A stretch of DNA of 64,000 nucleotides from Dickeya poaceiphila (GTDB taxonomy: Bacteria; Pseudomonadota; Gammaproteobacteria; Enterobacterales; Enterobacteriaceae), in NCBI RefSeq assembly GCF_007858975.2, contig NZ_CP042220.2, positions 2,294,001-2,358,000 of the forward strand, written 5' to 3'. The position numbers and the translations under genes were made by a program. Shown in pieces: positions 27,779-38,652 of this stretch (within the stretch, counting starts at the first letter, position 1; each line of letters opens with the position of its first letter). The notes beneath the pieces are model-generated. The model saw only the letters and a program-made list of their open reading frames with translations. It did no database searches and had not been told where the DNA came from.

Positions 27779-28531
27779 TCAGTTTGCAGCCATCACTGCA
27801 ATAACCCGTGCCAGATCCTCAGGTGTGTCCACCCCGACGCTCGGCACCTCTTTAGCTACCGCCACATGGATCTTCTCGCCATACCAGAGCACTCGCAGTT
27901 GCTCCAGCATCTCAATTTTCTCCAGTTGGCTGGGAGCCCAACCGACATATCGCCGAATAAATCCGGCACGGTAGGCATAGATACCGATATGCCGCAGGAA
28001 ATGATCGCCAATCGTATCTTTTGACTCGGCAAACCGGTCTCTCTCCCACGGAATGGTAGCGCGAGAAAAGTACAGTGCGTAGCCTTCCGCATCCGTCACC
28101 ACTTTTACCGCATTCGGATTGAATGCTTCCTCACACGAGGTAATCGGTACTGCCAGCGTGGCCATACCGGCGCGACTACCTGCCAGATTCTCCGCCACCT
28201 GACGGATGATCACTGGCGGAATCAACGGCTCATCACCCTGCACATTAACGATAATCTCATCATCAGCAAAACCATAACGGTCAATCACTTCGGCAAGACG
28301 TTCGGTGCCGGAATTGTGATCCGGACTGGTTAAACAGACTTCACCCCCTGCCAGTTCAATCGCACGGGCAACATCAGCGTGATCGGTTGCCACCACTACG
28401 CGGCTGGCACCAGACTCACGGGCGCGCTCCATCACATGCACCACCATCGGTTTGCCATGGATATCTGCCAACGGTTTGCCCGGTAACCGAGTGGATGCAT
28501 ATCGGGCGGGAATAATTGCAGTAAACGTCAT
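27779..28531 (-). CDS. kdsB: CMP-Kdo synthetase (3-deoxy-manno-octulosonate cytidylyltransferase)
   Basis: KdsB activates Kdo with CTP to CMP-Kdo for lipopolysaccharide inner-core synthesis in the cytoplasm. The 250-residue protein starts with the nucleotide-binding [16 protein letters not shown] (residues 6-21), has [10 protein letters not shown] (about 97-106) and matches E. coli length. Its ATG overlaps the ycaR stop by 4 bases, so it is translationally coupled with ycaR and lies in the msbA-lpxK-ycaR-kdsB unit. Confidence 0.96.
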   Translation of the reverse strand: MTFTAIIPARYASTRLPGKPLADIHGKPMVVHVMERARESGASRVVVATDHADVARAIELAGGEVCLTSPDHNSGTERLAEVIDRYGFADDEIIVNVQGDEPLIPPVIIRQVAENLAGSRAGMATLAVPITSCEEAFNPNAVKVVTDAEGYALYFSRATIPWERDRFAESKDTIGDHFLRHIGIYAYRAGFIRRYVGWAPSQLEKIEMLEQLRVLWYGEKIHVAVAKEVPSVGVDTPEDLARVIAVMAAN

Positions 28532-28710
28532 TGTGCGATCTCATCCGACGCCAGCGTACGCGCTTCATTTTCCAGCAAGACAGGAATGCCGTCCCGTACT
28601 GGGTAAGCCAGTCCTTCGGTTTTGCAAATCAGTTCCTGCTTTTCTTTGTCAAAAATCAACCGCCCGTTACACACCGGACAAGCCACGATTTCAAGCAAAC
28701 GATGATCCAT
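28528..28710 (-). CDS. ycaR: Trm112-family small protein YcaR
   Basis: A 60-residue protein of the Trm112/YcaR (UPF0434) family. [18 protein letters not shown] at the start carries a CxxC pair, with a third Cys in ELICKTEG and the block [16 protein letters not shown]. The ORF starts upstream at 28725, but the family Met at 28710 is preferred. In E. coli its neighbours are the same lipid A genes; its role is unknown. A 39-base gap separates it from lpxK. Confidence 0.92.
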   Translation of the reverse strand: MDHRLLEIVACPVCNGRLIFDKEKQELICKTEGLAYPVRDGIPVLLENEARTLASDEIAQ

Positions 28711-28749
28711 GCTTCCTCCCATCAAGAAGCGATTGTCAAAAATAGCCGG

Positions 28750-29763
28750 TCACCCGGTTTTGGCCTGACGCGACACGCAATGCGCATCAATCAAACACGT
28801 TAAACGCTGTAACAACAGTGCCGACTCCGGCGCTGACAATACCGCGTCAACCGGCAGATACCACCAATTGGCCTGCGCAAAGGCATGGCATTTCACCGCA
28901 TCTTTTTCCGTCATGATTAAGGGCTGTTGGTCATTGGCAGTCAGTGTCTGCAACTCTTCCGGTTGCCAGTGTTGATGATCGGCAAACGAGACTTCACGTA
29001 CCAAGGTGCACCCCAACGCTTTCAGGGTAGCAAAGAAGCGTGGCGGATGACCGATCCCCGCCATAGCAACCAACGGAGGCAATGCTGATACCGCACGACG
29101 TTCTCCGGTCATCAGATTAACTGCTTCACCCGCTGTAAGTTGCATAGCGATTTCACCGCTTTTCGCCTCGCCGCCATTTACAATCACAGCCGCAACCGAA
29201 CGCAGGCGCGAAGCCCGTTCCCGCATTGGCCCAGCCGGTAGCCACCAGCCATTGCCAAAACGACGAACGCCATCCACCACCACCAGTTCCATATCCCGGT
29301 CCAGCGCGTAATGCTGCAAACCATCATCGGTCACGATCACATCCAGCGGCTGATACGCCAGTAATGCTTCGACTGCATCACGTCGCCTGGGTGCCACAGC
29401 CACGGGCGCACCGGTGCGCTGATAAATCAGCACCGGCTCATCACCAGCCTGAGCGGTAGACACCTCATCGGTCACCCGTAATGGATACTGCTCCGCTTTA
29501 CCGCCATAACCACGCGATACCACGCCGACACGATAGCCCCGCTGTTGCAATTGCTCCACCAGCCAGATAACCACCGGTGTTTTACCATTGCCGCCCGCAG
29601 TCAGGTTTCCCACCACCACCACGGGTACAGGCGCACGCCATACCTTACGCCAGCCATAACGATAACTCAGCCGGACAAGATTGCTAATCAGTCCATAGAG
29701 CAACGACAGTGGCAACAACAGCCAGTACAGCGGGGAACGTCCCGACCAGATGCGCTCAATCAT
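28750..29763 (-). CDS. lpxK: Tetraacyldisaccharide 4'-kinase LpxK
   Basis: LpxK phosphorylates the 4' position of the lipid A disaccharide precursor at the inner membrane. The 337-residue product has an N-terminal membrane anchor ([13 protein letters not shown], about residues 15-27) and a P-loop [20 protein letters not shown] (about 49-68), with [19 protein letters not shown] downstream. Its ATG overlaps the msbA stop by 4 bases. E. coli ycaQ, found after lpxK there, is absent here. Confidence 0.95.
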   Translation of the reverse strand: MIERIWSGRSPLYWLLLPLSLLYGLISNLVRLSYRYGWRKVWRAPVPVVVVGNLTAGGNGKTPVVIWLVEQLQQRGYRVGVVSRGYGGKAEQYPLRVTDEVSTAQAGDEPVLIYQRTGAPVAVAPRRRDAVEALLAYQPLDVIVTDDGLQHYALDRDMELVVVDGVRRFGNGWWLPAGPMRERASRLRSVAAVIVNGGEAKSGEIAMQLTAGEAVNLMTGERRAVSALPPLVAMAGIGHPPRFFATLKALGCTLVREVSFADHQHWQPEELQTLTANDQQPLIMTEKDAVKCHAFAQANWWYLPVDAVLSAPESALLLQRLTCLIDAHCVSRQAKTG

Positions 29764-31508
29764 GCGCCAAACTGCAGTTTATGTAGCTGAGCATAGGCTC
29801 CGTTTCGGGCCAGAAGCTCAACATGCTGACCACGCTCGATGATCTGCCCATCCTCAACCACCAGAATTTCATCCGCATTCTCAATCGTGGACAACCGATG
29901 TGCAATCACCAATGCAGTACGATTTTTCTGCAATTCATCCAGTGCCGCCTGAATGGCGCGTTCCGATTCGGTATCCAGTGCTGAAGTCGCTTCATCCAGC
30001 ACTAAAATCGGACAATCTCGCAGCAGTGCTCTGGCAATGGCGATACGTTGACGTTGACCGCCGGACAGCAATACGCCGTTCTCGCCGATCACCGTATCCA
30101 AGCCCTGTTCCAGTTTGTCGATAAAATCCATCGCATGAGCCATTCTGGCTGCTCGTTCAATATCCTCACGGCTGTAACGATCACCACAGGCATAGGCGAT
30201 ATTGTTGGCGATGGTATCGTTGAACAGGTGCACATTCTGCGACACCAACGCAACCTGACTACGTAACGACGGCAGCGTGTAGTCACGCAAATCATTTCCA
30301 TCCAGCAGAATTTCACCGGACTGGATATCGTAAAAACGGGTGATGAGATTCGCAATAGTGGACTTGCCTGAACCGGAACGGCCCACCAATGCCACCGTTT
30401 TCCCCGGCGGAATATGCAGGCTGATATTTCTCAGCGCCAGTGTTTCTTTACCCGGATAAGCGAATTTGACATCACGGAATTCGATATCGCCCCTGGCCTG
30501 TTCCAGTACGCGCGTGCCGGTATCTTTTTCCTGTTCCATATCCAGAATGGTAAACAGCGTTTGGCAAGCTGCCATACCGCGCTGGAATTGGGCATTAACG
30601 TTGGTGAGCGACTTTAGTGGGCGCATCAGGGTAAACATAGACGAGAACACCACTGTGATGGTGCCAGCGGTCAGGGTTTCCATCACCGACGGAAAGCTAG
30701 CGGCGTACAACACGAACGCCAACGCCAGTGATGCAATAAACTGGACTACCGGATCAGAAATAGAGGACGCGGAAACCATCTTCATGCCCTGCTGGCGCAT
30801 ACGATTACTCACCGCATCAAAGCGTTCCACTTCTACTTCCTGTCCACCGAAAATCAGTACTTCTTTGTGCCCTTTCAGCATCTGTTCAGCACTGGTGGTT
30901 ACCTGCCCCATGGTGTTCTGCATGTTTTTACTGATACTGCGAAAACGCCGGGACACGACCCGCATACTGTAGGAGACAATTGGCGCTATCAACACCAAAA
31001 TCAACGACAACTGCCAGCTGTACCAAAACATCAGTACGAACAGGCCAATGATGGATGCGCCTTCGCGCACGACAGTAACCAACGCGTTTGACGACGACGC
31101 AGCCACCTGTTCAGAGTCATACGTAATGCGGGATAACAAAGTACCGGTAGACTGCTGGTCAAAGAAGGAAACCGGCATCCCCATTATGTGGCTGAACAGA
31201 CGACGACGCATGTTCATCACGACTTTGCCTGACACCCAGGCCACACAATAACTGGAAATATAGCTGGAGATACCACGAACAACCATCAATCCGATAATAG
31301 CCAGCGGCATCCACACCAGCACACTGCGGTCAGCCTTGCCAAATCCGTCATCCAGCAGCGGCTTGAGCAGAGATAGCATCAGCGTATCGCCGGCAGCATT
31401 GATCACTAATGCCACCGCCGCCACTGCCAACCCGGCTTTGTAAGGAGAGATCATCGGCCATAGGCGACGAAACGTCTGCCATGTGGAGAGATCTTTATCA
31501 TTAATCAT
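29760..31508 (-). CDS. msbA: Lipid A flippase MsbA (ABC transporter)
   Basis: MsbA flips core-lipid A across the inner membrane. The 582-residue half-transporter has six N-terminal transmembrane helices and an ATPase domain with Walker [15 protein letters not shown] (about residues 375-388), signature [16 protein letters not shown] and Walker [13 protein letters not shown]. Length equals E. coli MsbA. It lies between comEC and lpxK; comEC-msbA spacing is 38 bases, and msbA-lpxK overlap suggests coupled expression. Confidence 0.97.
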   Translation of the reverse strand: MINDKDLSTWQTFRRLWPMISPYKAGLAVAAVALVINAAGDTLMLSLLKPLLDDGFGKADRSVLVWMPLAIIGLMVVRGISSYISSYCVAWVSGKVVMNMRRRLFSHIMGMPVSFFDQQSTGTLLSRITYDSEQVAASSSNALVTVVREGASIIGLFVLMFWYSWQLSLILVLIAPIVSYSMRVVSRRFRSISKNMQNTMGQVTTSAEQMLKGHKEVLIFGGQEVEVERFDAVSNRMRQQGMKMVSASSISDPVVQFIASLALAFVLYAASFPSVMETLTAGTITVVFSSMFTLMRPLKSLTNVNAQFQRGMAACQTLFTILDMEQEKDTGTRVLEQARGDIEFRDVKFAYPGKETLALRNISLHIPPGKTVALVGRSGSGKSTIANLITRFYDIQSGEILLDGNDLRDYTLPSLRSQVALVSQNVHLFNDTIANNIAYACGDRYSREDIERAARMAHAMDFIDKLEQGLDTVIGENGVLLSGGQRQRIAIARALLRDCPILVLDEATSALDTESERAIQAALDELQKNRTALVIAHRLSTIENADEILVVEDGQIIERGQHVELLARNGAYAQLHKLQFGA

Positions 31509-31546
31509 TCAATAAACCTGAGCCCTTGATAAATAGCCGTCTATTA

Positions 31547-33847
31547 TTACTCATTATCCCGCTTAGCGCCAAACCACTGATGATACCAGCGAGGTGATAT
31601 TTCACCGCGGTAGCGCAACATTTCTATCCCTTCGTCGAAAAAACGCACACTTAATTGCCCACTGCTGGCAGTATCGTGCCAGTGATAACCCAGTTGCCGG
31701 TAGCGCCGCACCACATTCACTGCCGGCAAACGCCACGGATTGTAGCGGGAATTAGACGACAGCACCGCCTGAGCCCCCACAGCCCGCAAAAACGGTGGTG
31801 ACGACGACGTGGTGCTGCCATGATGCGGCACTTGCAGAACATCCGCCGCCAGCATATCGCGCTGAGTACGCAGCAATATCGCTTCATCCTCCTGCTCCAG
31901 ATCGCCCGTCAGCAACACCCGATAACGGCCATCATCTACCCGCACCACGCAGGAATCGTGATTACCGGCTTCGCGAACCCGCAACGGTGGCCAAATGACA
32001 CTAAACGTCAATCCTTGCCAGCGCCACTGTTCCCCTTGTATGCAAGGGTGATGGTCCGGCTCAAACAATGGGCTGTATATCGGTATATGCAAAAGCGCAC
32101 GCTGTAATGCTTCCAGCCCACCGCTGTGATCCAGATGACTGTGACTGAGAATGATGCCCTCAAGTTGCAATCCTCGCCATTTAAGATAAGGCAGGATTTC
32201 ATGCTCGGCGATGTTGCCGCCGTCCCAGCCTGGACCGGTATCATACAGCCAGGCTTTACCTTGTCGTTCAATCACCACCGCCAACCCATGGCCCACATCC
32301 AACATATCCACTCGCCACAACGGCGCTGGCGGCTTGGGACGCAATGTCATTATGAGTACCAATGCAATCAGACTGAACGGATAAGTTCGCCACCATGCAA
32401 AGCGCCAGATAATTACCGCCAGCCACCCTGCCAAACTGTAAGGTACAATATCCTCCCCCAGCGATAGCCAGCCAGGCGGCATAGCCTGCAACGGCAGGAA
32501 AACCAGTGCCAGTGATCGATCCGCCAACCACCAGATACCCTGCGCTATTACCGGGATGGACATCAGCGGTAATGCCAGCAGAATCAGTGGCGTTGTAACG
32601 AAAGACACCAATGGCACCGCCCACAAGTTGGCTGGCAATGAAATCAGGCTAACACCATGAAATAACAGTACCTGCAACGGCATCAACAGTAGTATTACGC
32701 CTGTCTGCACATGTAACCCGCGCAGCCATGCCCACCGCCAGGCGTGCTGGAACCTTGGCGGAAGTGGTGCCCACTGATACCAAAAAATCAGTGCAGCAAC
32801 CGCCAGTGCAGAAAGCCAGAAACTATCCGATAACACGCTCAGCGGATCGCTGACCAAAATCAGCGCCACACACCACAACCATACCTGCCACGATGACACC
32901 GAAAGTCCACGTAGTCTTAGTAGCGTCCAGCATGACAATGCCAGCGCAGCCCTTACCGCCGGTGGATTTCCTCCAGCCAACCAGACGTACCCCCACGCGC
33001 AGCACAAACCGCACCATAAAGGCGTACGATGCTCAACCCAATGGACAGGCAGCAGATACTGCGCTGCACGTACGCTACACCAGCCAAACAAGGACGCCAG
33101 AATGATATGCAGCCCTGATATCGCCATCAGGTGCATGATCCCGGTCTGCCGCAGCATGTCGAGGATTTCATCCTCTACACCCCCCATTTCTCCAACAGCC
33201 AATGCCAATATAATTGACCGCCATGTCAACGGCAGGGTCTGTTGTTCCATTACCTGGATCAGCCGCTGGCGCAAACCGCATTCCGCTGTCAGTACCTGCG
33301 CAGACAATATTTTCCCGGTCAGCGGTTGCGCTTTAGCAAGTGCCCAGCGCTGGCGATCAAAACCGCCTTCGTTCAACCGGCTGTGTACTGGACGCAGCCG
33401 TAACCGAACGCTCCACTGCTGCCCGCCGCACCAGTTTTCCATCTGCGGCGGCACATCCAGCTTTGCATAGAGCGGAGGGAACACCCAATGCCCGTCTATC
33501 TGCCACAAACGCACCACAACCTGCTCGGCATTCGTCTGTGCAAATCGGACACTACTGACACTGACCTTTGCCGTTAACGGCTGCTGGGTAAGCTGTTCCA
33601 CCTGATTCAGTATCACCCGACCACTATATAAGCTCCAGATCACCCCAAGCACCACCAGTCCGAGCGGATAAAAACGTGTCTTAAGCAGCCACAGCGCGGG
33701 CACTCCCCATACCAGCAGACGCTTGTCCGGCAAATTTGGCACTATCAGCAACAGCAACGGGCCAGCCATTAATGTCACTGCCAGTTGGTTCAATGAAATT
33801 CTGATGGTTTGTCCCTTACCATTTATCGCCGAAATTTCGACGTTCAT
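31547..33847 (-). CDS. comEC: ComEC/Rec2-family DNA uptake channel protein
   Basis: ComEC (YcaI in E. coli) is the inner-membrane channel for transforming single-stranded DNA. The 766-residue product has an N-terminal membrane and OB-like region, a competence domain with several helices around ILDMLRQTGIMHLMAISGLH, and a C-terminal metallo-beta-lactamase-like domain with LSHSHLDHSGG (HxHxDH). The ORF opens with a TTG at 33904, but the ATG at 33847 gives a length close to the E. coli protein (754) and is preferred. Natural competence is not implied by its presence. Confidence 0.92.
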   Translation of the reverse strand: MNVEISAINGKGQTIRISLNQLAVTLMAGPLLLLIVPNLPDKRLLVWGVPALWLLKTRFYPLGLVVLGVIWSLYSGRVILNQVEQLTQQPLTAKVSVSSVRFAQTNAEQVVVRLWQIDGHWVFPPLYAKLDVPPQMENWCGGQQWSVRLRLRPVHSRLNEGGFDRQRWALAKAQPLTGKILSAQVLTAECGLRQRLIQVMEQQTLPLTWRSIILALAVGEMGGVEDEILDMLRQTGIMHLMAISGLHIILASLFGWCSVRAAQYLLPVHWVEHRTPLWCGLCCAWGYVWLAGGNPPAVRAALALSCWTLLRLRGLSVSSWQVWLWCVALILVSDPLSVLSDSFWLSALAVAALIFWYQWAPLPPRFQHAWRWAWLRGLHVQTGVILLLMPLQVLLFHGVSLISLPANLWAVPLVSFVTTPLILLALPLMSIPVIAQGIWWLADRSLALVFLPLQAMPPGWLSLGEDIVPYSLAGWLAVIIWRFAWWRTYPFSLIALVLIMTLRPKPPAPLWRVDMLDVGHGLAVVIERQGKAWLYDTGPGWDGGNIAEHEILPYLKWRGLQLEGIILSHSHLDHSGGLEALQRALLHIPIYSPLFEPDHHPCIQGEQWRWQGLTFSVIWPPLRVREAGNHDSCVVRVDDGRYRVLLTGDLEQEDEAILLRTQRDMLAADVLQVPHHGSTTSSSPPFLRAVGAQAVLSSNSRYNPWRLPAVNVVRRYRQLGYHWHDTASSGQLSVRFFDEGIEMLRYRGEISPRWYHQWFGAKRDNE

Positions 33848-34124
33848 CCTGTCTGGAACGCAGTGTGCCCTTCTATGACGCTCATCGAAAATCAAGAGTG
33901 ACAACGTCGGAACCTGCTATACAAAAAACCGCAACGATTGCAATCCATTGCAACCACAATGCGAGGCATTATGAGCACGATAAACGTCTACCAGCGCTCG
34001 TCTTGACAGTGGTAAGCGTTGATTGGAGGTTATGCCGTAGATTATCTCTGCCGGTGATGATGAGTCGTTGCATAAACAGGGAGACACAGCAGGGTTCATA
34101 ATCAATAAACGAAGAGTCTGGCAT

Positions 34125-34444
34125 ATGGCGGATAACAACAGGATTTTTATCATTGTCGGTGTGTTGGTGCTATCAGCCTGTTCGGTCGCACCGCAAAATT
34201 AACCGACCGATCATACCTTCCAACATGTGGCGCACGCCGCCAACGAATGCACCACAGCTGTACTGGCACAGGCAAGGCGCATCGGCGCAAATATTGTTTA
34301 ATAACAAAGCATTAAATCAATAACCAAACAATTGTAACGACTGGTGGTACAGTCATCGATACCCAGGTGCATGGACTTCCTACAATCAATGCTGAAATAC
34401 TGGATAAAGGCGAGACAGGCAGCACATGGCGCAACTGTATGTAA
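34125..34444 (+). pseudogene. Decayed small lipoprotein gene
   Basis: The ATG at 34125 begins a lipoprotein signal, RIFIIVGVLVLSACSVAPQN, with lipobox LSAC, but meets TAA at 34200. The same frame then stays open for 32 codons (TDHTFQHVAHAANECTTAVL and on) to TAA at 34299. In another frame, 34316-34444 encodes NNQTIVTTGGTVIDTQVHGL and ends TWRNCM. Together these look like one lipoprotein gene of about 100 codons, broken by an internal stop and a frame change. I do not recognise the family. The 25-residue first piece could still be made. Confidence 0.5.
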
Positions 34445-34528
34445 GGGGAAAAATGCACTAACACCGGAAATAGTGATGAGCCAGTCATAGGCTGAGCGGT
34501 CCGGACCTTTCCCGCTGCAGTAAGTATC

Positions 34529-34547
34529 AGGGCCGGAAACCGGCCCT
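34529..34547 (-). terminator. Hairpin after tmaR
   Basis: Perfect 8-bp stem AGGGCCGG / CCGGCCCT with an AAA loop, 15 bases after the tmaR stop. No clear T-run, so termination may need Rho or be partial. Confidence 0.5.
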
Positions 34548-34561
34548 GCGCGTCAGTGAGA

Positions 34562-34900
34562 TTACTTCGCTTCTACCGGCGGCTTAATCTCACCCATTTC
34601 TTTGATTTTGCGCGACAGTTCTCGGCGTTCTTTCGACAGTTCCGCGTTTTTGATGATGTATTCATCGACGCGATCTTCATAGTCACTGCGCATGTTGGCA
34701 ATAATATTCTGGATGTCTTCAATCGACATGCCTGGCTTAATGTACTCGCTCAGGTTATCCAGCAGCAGTACACGCTTCTGATTATCGCGGATTTTCTTTT
34801 CATTATCCGTAATTTCACGCTGCAGCTTATTTTTACGACGGAACATACGCACGAATTCCAGCACATCCTGGAAACATGGCTTAGTGTTACCCTTCTCCAT
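34562..34900 (-). CDS. tmaR: PTS pole-localisation regulator TmaR (YeeX)
   Basis: TmaR (YeeX) is a small cytoplasmic coiled-coil protein that gathers at cell poles and sequesters enzyme I of the sugar phosphotransferase system. The 112-residue product is nearly the same as E. coli YeeX over [20 protein letters not shown] and [20 protein letters not shown], and the charged heptads suggest coiled coil. The N-terminus is a few residues longer (MEKGNTKPC). It is divergent from sbcB. Confidence 0.94.
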   Translation of the reverse strand: MEKGNTKPCFQDVLEFVRMFRRKNKLQREITDNEKKIRDNQKRVLLLDNLSEYIKPGMSIEDIQNIIANMRSDYEDRVDEYIIKNAELSKERRELSRKIKEMGEIKPPVEAK

Positions 34901-35303
34901 TTTTCTACCCTTACTTAACGATCAAGATTCGTCATGCGGAAATCGCCCTACATTAACCATACAGGTTAGTCACTATCATCGACAAGGTAGTTTTCCCTCC
35001 TTACCGATACAATCGTTGCCTTTATGTGCACCCTATCACTCTCGCGTGCTGATTGCACCTGACTCGATTCAACACCGCTGAGCATCGCATCTGTTAGCTT
35101 CAGTCAGTCGGCAGGATGGTTTACCATGATGGCTTTAGGGTATCCGTCACCGTTTTACTGAAAAAGTGATACGTTACCCGTAAACTGTCGAGCCGTTTCG
35201 GATAATGCTTACGTCGGGCAAAACCGGCGGTGACAAACACGCCTCGCAGCGGTATGAGTGATTTCCCAGCGCTTGCCGACCTCAGGCTGAACAGAGAGAA
35301 ACC
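34901..35303. other. Intergenic region between tmaR and sbcB
   Basis: 403 bases between divergent genes. Short ORFs occur on both strands but none gives a recognisable protein. Both promoters must lie here; I could not assign boxes with confidence. Confidence 0.55.
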
Positions 35304-36734
35304 GTGCAAAAGCAACACACCGAACCCACTTTTTTTGTCCATGATTATGAAACCTTTGGCAAACACCCTGCCAAAGATCGCCCCGCGCAGTTCGCTGGTG
35401 TCCGCACCGATTTGGATTTTAACGTGATTGGTGAGCCGGTAGTGATCTACTGTCAACCAACCGATGATTATCTGCCCGACCCGGAAGCCGTGATGATTAC
35501 CGGCATCACACCACAGGTCGCGCAAAGTCGGGGGATGCGCGAAGCAGAATTCGCCCACCATATCCATGAGGCGTTCAGTGTGCCGGGCACCTGCATCATG
35601 GGATATAACAATATTCGCTTTGATGATGAAGTCAGTCGCAATCTGTTTTACCGTAACTTCTTCGATCCTTATGCTTATAGCTGGCAAAACGGTAATTCAC
35701 GTTGGGATTTGTTGGACATGCTGCGAGCGTGCTATGCCCTGCGTCCTGACGGCATTATCTGGCCGGAAAACGACGACGGTTTCCCAAGCTTCAGGCTGGA
35801 ACATTTGACTCATGCCAATGGCGTTGAACATGCTCAGGCGCATGATGCCATGTCCGATGTCTACGCCACCATCGCTATGGCGCGTCTGCTCAAACAGGCG
35901 CAGCCAAAACTGTTCGACTATCTCTATCAGTTGCGTAACAAGAACAAAGTCAGCGCGCTAATCGATATCCCACAAATGAAGCCACTGGTACATGTTTCCG
36001 GCATGTTTGGTGCCGCACGGGGCAATACCAGTTGGATTGTGCCGCTGGCCTGGCATCCGGAAAACCGCAACGCAGTTATTGTCTGCGATCTGGCGGGAGA
36101 TATTCAGCCATTACTGTCGCTGGATGCGGATGAGCTGCGCACCCGGCTTTATACCCGCCGTGACTTACTGGCGGAAGATGAATCCCCCGTACCTATCAAA
36201 CTGGTGCATATCAATAAATGTCCGGTTCTGGCACCAGCCAGTACGTTACGGCCACAAGACGCGGAGCGATTGGGTATCGACCGTCAGCATTGCCTGAACA
36301 ATCTGCAATTGCTGCGCCAGCATGGCAATGTCCGGGAGAAAGTCGTAGCACTGTTTGCCGATGCGCCGCCGTTTGAGGCTGCGACGGATGTCGATCTGCA
36401 GTTATACGATGGGTTTTTCAGCGATGCTGACCGCTCAGCAATGACCATCATCCGTAAAACCGATGCCCAGCATCTTCCTGCATTGAACCTTCAGTTTGCT
36501 GACAAGCGTGTAGAAGAACTGCTATTTCGTTACCGTGCTCGCAATTTCCCCGGTACGCTGGATGAGCAAGAGCAGCAGCGCTGGCTGACACATCGTCGGG
36601 AGGCGTTTACCACCGAGCGAGTACAAGAATACTTCGATGCGTTAAATCGACTCTATCAGCAACACGATGGGGATGAAAAGAAAACTGCTCTGCTGAAGGC
36701 ACTGTTTACCTACGCACAGCAACTGCTGGCCTGA
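35304..36734 (+). CDS. sbcB: Exodeoxyribonuclease I
   Basis: ExoI degrades single-stranded DNA 3' to 5' and acts in mismatch repair and recombination. The 476-residue protein has the DnaQ-like exonuclease motifs FFVHDYETFGKHP (Asp and Glu at about residues 14 and 16), FDDEVSRNLFYRNFFDPYAY and HAQAHDAMSDVYATI, followed by the SH3-like and helical domains. The start is GTG, with AGAGAGAAACC before it. plaP lies convergent, as sbcB and yeeF are close neighbours in E. coli. Confidence 0.96.
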   Translation: MQKQHTEPTFFVHDYETFGKHPAKDRPAQFAGVRTDLDFNVIGEPVVIYCQPTDDYLPDPEAVMITGITPQVAQSRGMREAEFAHHIHEAFSVPGTCIMGYNNIRFDDEVSRNLFYRNFFDPYAYSWQNGNSRWDLLDMLRACYALRPDGIIWPENDDGFPSFRLEHLTHANGVEHAQAHDAMSDVYATIAMARLLKQAQPKLFDYLYQLRNKNKVSALIDIPQMKPLVHVSGMFGAARGNTSWIVPLAWHPENRNAVIVCDLAGDIQPLLSLDADELRTRLYTRRDLLAEDESPVPIKLVHINKCPVLAPASTLRPQDAERLGIDRQHCLNNLQLLRQHGNVREKVVALFADAPPFEAATDVDLQLYDGFFSDADRSAMTIIRKTDAQHLPALNLQFADKRVEELLFRYRARNFPGTLDEQEQQRWLTHRREAFTTERVQEYFDALNRLYQQHDGDEKKTALLKALFTYAQQLLA

Positions 36735-36773
36735 TGTCAGCATTGAATGGCATTGCACCGCACTACCATTACA

Positions 36774-36802
36774 CAAAAAAACAGGCTCCCAGAGGAGCCT
36801 GT
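36774..36802 (-). terminator. Terminator of plaP
   Basis: Perfect 9-bp stem ACAGGCTCC / GGAGCCTGT with a CAGA loop, followed on the minus strand by a T-run. It lies between convergent sbcB and plaP. Confidence 0.88.
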
Positions 36803-36820
36803 CAGCATTACTTCAGAGAA

Positions 36821-38182
36821 TTACGCCAGATCTTCGTTGTACTGCGGCACTGGTTGCCTGAAACTACGCGTCACAAATGCCAGATAGAGCAGACCAATTC
36901 CCGCCCATACCAACCCTAGCGTCATTGAGGTACTTTCCAGATTCAACCACAGCGCCCCTACCGTCATTGCTCCCATTACCGGTAAAATGAGGTAGTTTAG
37001 TGTGTCCTTCAGCGTCCTGTTTCGGCGTTCCCGAATATAGAACTGGGAAATAACCGACAGATTCACAAAAGTAAACGCCACCAGCGCCCCGAAGTTGATC
37101 AACGCCGTTGCAGTAACCAACTCGAACGAAATAGCAGATAATGCAATAGCACCAACCAGCACCACGTTTAGCGCAGGCGTCCGCCAGCGAGGGTGTATAT
37201 AGCCGAAGAAACGCTCTGGAAATACACCGTCACGCCCCATCACATACATCAGGCGCGATACACCCGCATGAGCTGCCATTCCAGAAGCCAGTACAGTCAC
37301 GCAGGAGAAAATCAGAATACCGAACTGAAACGTTTTACCTGCCACGTACAGCATGATTTCAGGCTGTGAAGCATCCGGATGCTGAAAACGCGAGATATCA
37401 GGGAAGTAGAGCTGCAAAAAGTAAGACACCACGACAAAAATCACGCCACCGAGCAACGCCGTCAGGAAAATGGCTTTCGGGATAACACGGCCTGCATCCT
37501 TGGTTTCTTCAGACAACGAGCTGATGCCATCAAACCCAAGGAATGAAAAGCATAAAATAGTCGCACCGGTAATCATTGGGACGACATGCGCATTATCAGA
37601 CCAGAACGGGCGGCTACTCACCAGCGTACCGGCACCTTCGCCCTGAGATACACCGTAAATCACCATCCCGGTGATGACTACCATCACAGCAACCTGCAGC
37701 ACCACGATCAGACTGTTGAAATTAGCGACGGTTTTGATACCACGCAGGTTGAACAGCGTCATGAATCCCACCAGCAATACCACAAAGATCCATGATGGAA
37801 TACTGGGGATCAGGGTTTCAAAATATATTTTCGCCAGCAGGATATTGATCATCGGCATAAACAGGTAGTCCAGCAATGACGACCACCCCACCATAAAACC
37901 AATCGTCGGGCTAATGGCTTTCTGCGCATAGGTATAAGCTGAGCCTGCCGACGGGAAACGGCGTACCAGCTTACCGTAGCTAAGTGCGGTAAACAGAATG
38001 GCGATCAGCGCGAACGCATACGCCGTAGCGACATGTCCATCAGTCAGACCAGAAACGATGCCAAAGGTATCGAATAACGTCATCGGCTGCATATAAGCCA
38101 GCCCCATCATCACAACCGGGACCAATGTCAAGGTTTTGTGCAATTGCACGCGCGGCGCAGAAATAGTGGAATCAGTTGTCAT
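36821..38182 (-). CDS. plaP: Putrescine importer PlaP (APC permease)
   Basis: PlaP (YeeF) is a proton-driven, low-affinity putrescine importer of the amino acid-polyamine-organocation family. The 453-residue product has about 12 transmembrane helices and long blocks identical to E. coli PlaP, such as [40 protein letters not shown] and the end PVPQYNED. The ORF extends to 38209, but MTTDSTIS at 38182 fits. An upstream ORF (38172-38420) overlaps this start, hinting at coupled translation. Confidence 0.95.
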   Translation of the reverse strand: MTTDSTISAPRVQLHKTLTLVPVVMMGLAYMQPMTLFDTFGIVSGLTDGHVATAYAFALIAILFTALSYGKLVRRFPSAGSAYTYAQKAISPTIGFMVGWSSLLDYLFMPMINILLAKIYFETLIPSIPSWIFVVLLVGFMTLFNLRGIKTVANFNSLIVVLQVAVMVVITGMVIYGVSQGEGAGTLVSSRPFWSDNAHVVPMITGATILCFSFLGFDGISSLSEETKDAGRVIPKAIFLTALLGGVIFVVVSYFLQLYFPDISRFQHPDASQPEIMLYVAGKTFQFGILIFSCVTVLASGMAAHAGVSRLMYVMGRDGVFPERFFGYIHPRWRTPALNVVLVGAIALSAISFELVTATALINFGALVAFTFVNLSVISQFYIRERRNRTLKDTLNYLILPVMGAMTVGALWLNLESTSMTLGLVWAGIGLLYLAFVTRSFRQPVPQYNEDLA

Positions 38183-38420
38183 GACGTAACCCCCCGCTAC
38201 CGACAGCAACCATCAACCATGAATCCGCCGTAAGTGATAATGTAGTACGGCGATGTTTCAGGTAATCGGAAATGGACGGGCGAACAATATCGCCGTAACC
38301 GAGGTGAGCGTGAGCAGCAAATATGCCGCCCGATACAAAGCCAGCCAGAGTGGCGTCTTTGTTGCTGCGTTTGCAGCACCAGCCGGCGGGCACCGGCTCA
38401 AAAACAACTGATTGCCCCAT
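38172..38420 (-). CDS. Possible 82-codon upstream ORF overlapping plaP
   Basis: An ATG at 38420, with AGAGAGAGACA before it, opens an 82-codon frame ([20 protein letters not shown] at the start, GLRHDN at the end). Its TGA lies 8 bases past the plaP ATG, so the two frames overlap by 11 bases. No family is recognised and it could be chance; it may be a leader ORF that controls plaP translation. Only position, ribosome-binding site and overlap support it. Confidence 0.35.
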   Translation of the reverse strand: MGQSVVFEPVPAGWCCKRSNKDATLAGFVSGGIFAAHAHLGYGDIVRPSISDYLKHRRTTLSLTADSWLMVAVGSGGLRHDN

Positions 38421-38511
38421 TGTCTCTCTCTATTAACTTTGCGCAGCCCACGCTGCGTGTTTACTGATATCTATCCGGAGCTATCAACAGCACCGGCCTC
38501 TCGATGAAATA

Positions 38512-38550
38512 CAAAAAAATAACCGACGCGATAACTAAGCGTCGGTTTTC
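38512..38550. terminator. Bidirectional terminator after ycgR-like gene
   Basis: Perfect 8-bp stem ACCGACGC / GCGTCGGT with a 9-base loop, flanked by an A-run on the left and TTTT on the right. On the minus strand it follows the PilZ gene by about 100 bases. Confidence 0.75.
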
Positions 38551-38652
38551 AGGGCGCGTATTTTGCCCCAGTCAATAATCAGAAACAATAGCTACGAAAC
38601 CAATCGTGTGTGACTTACACGGTTCCGTCTTCTCTGACGTCCATCAAACAAC

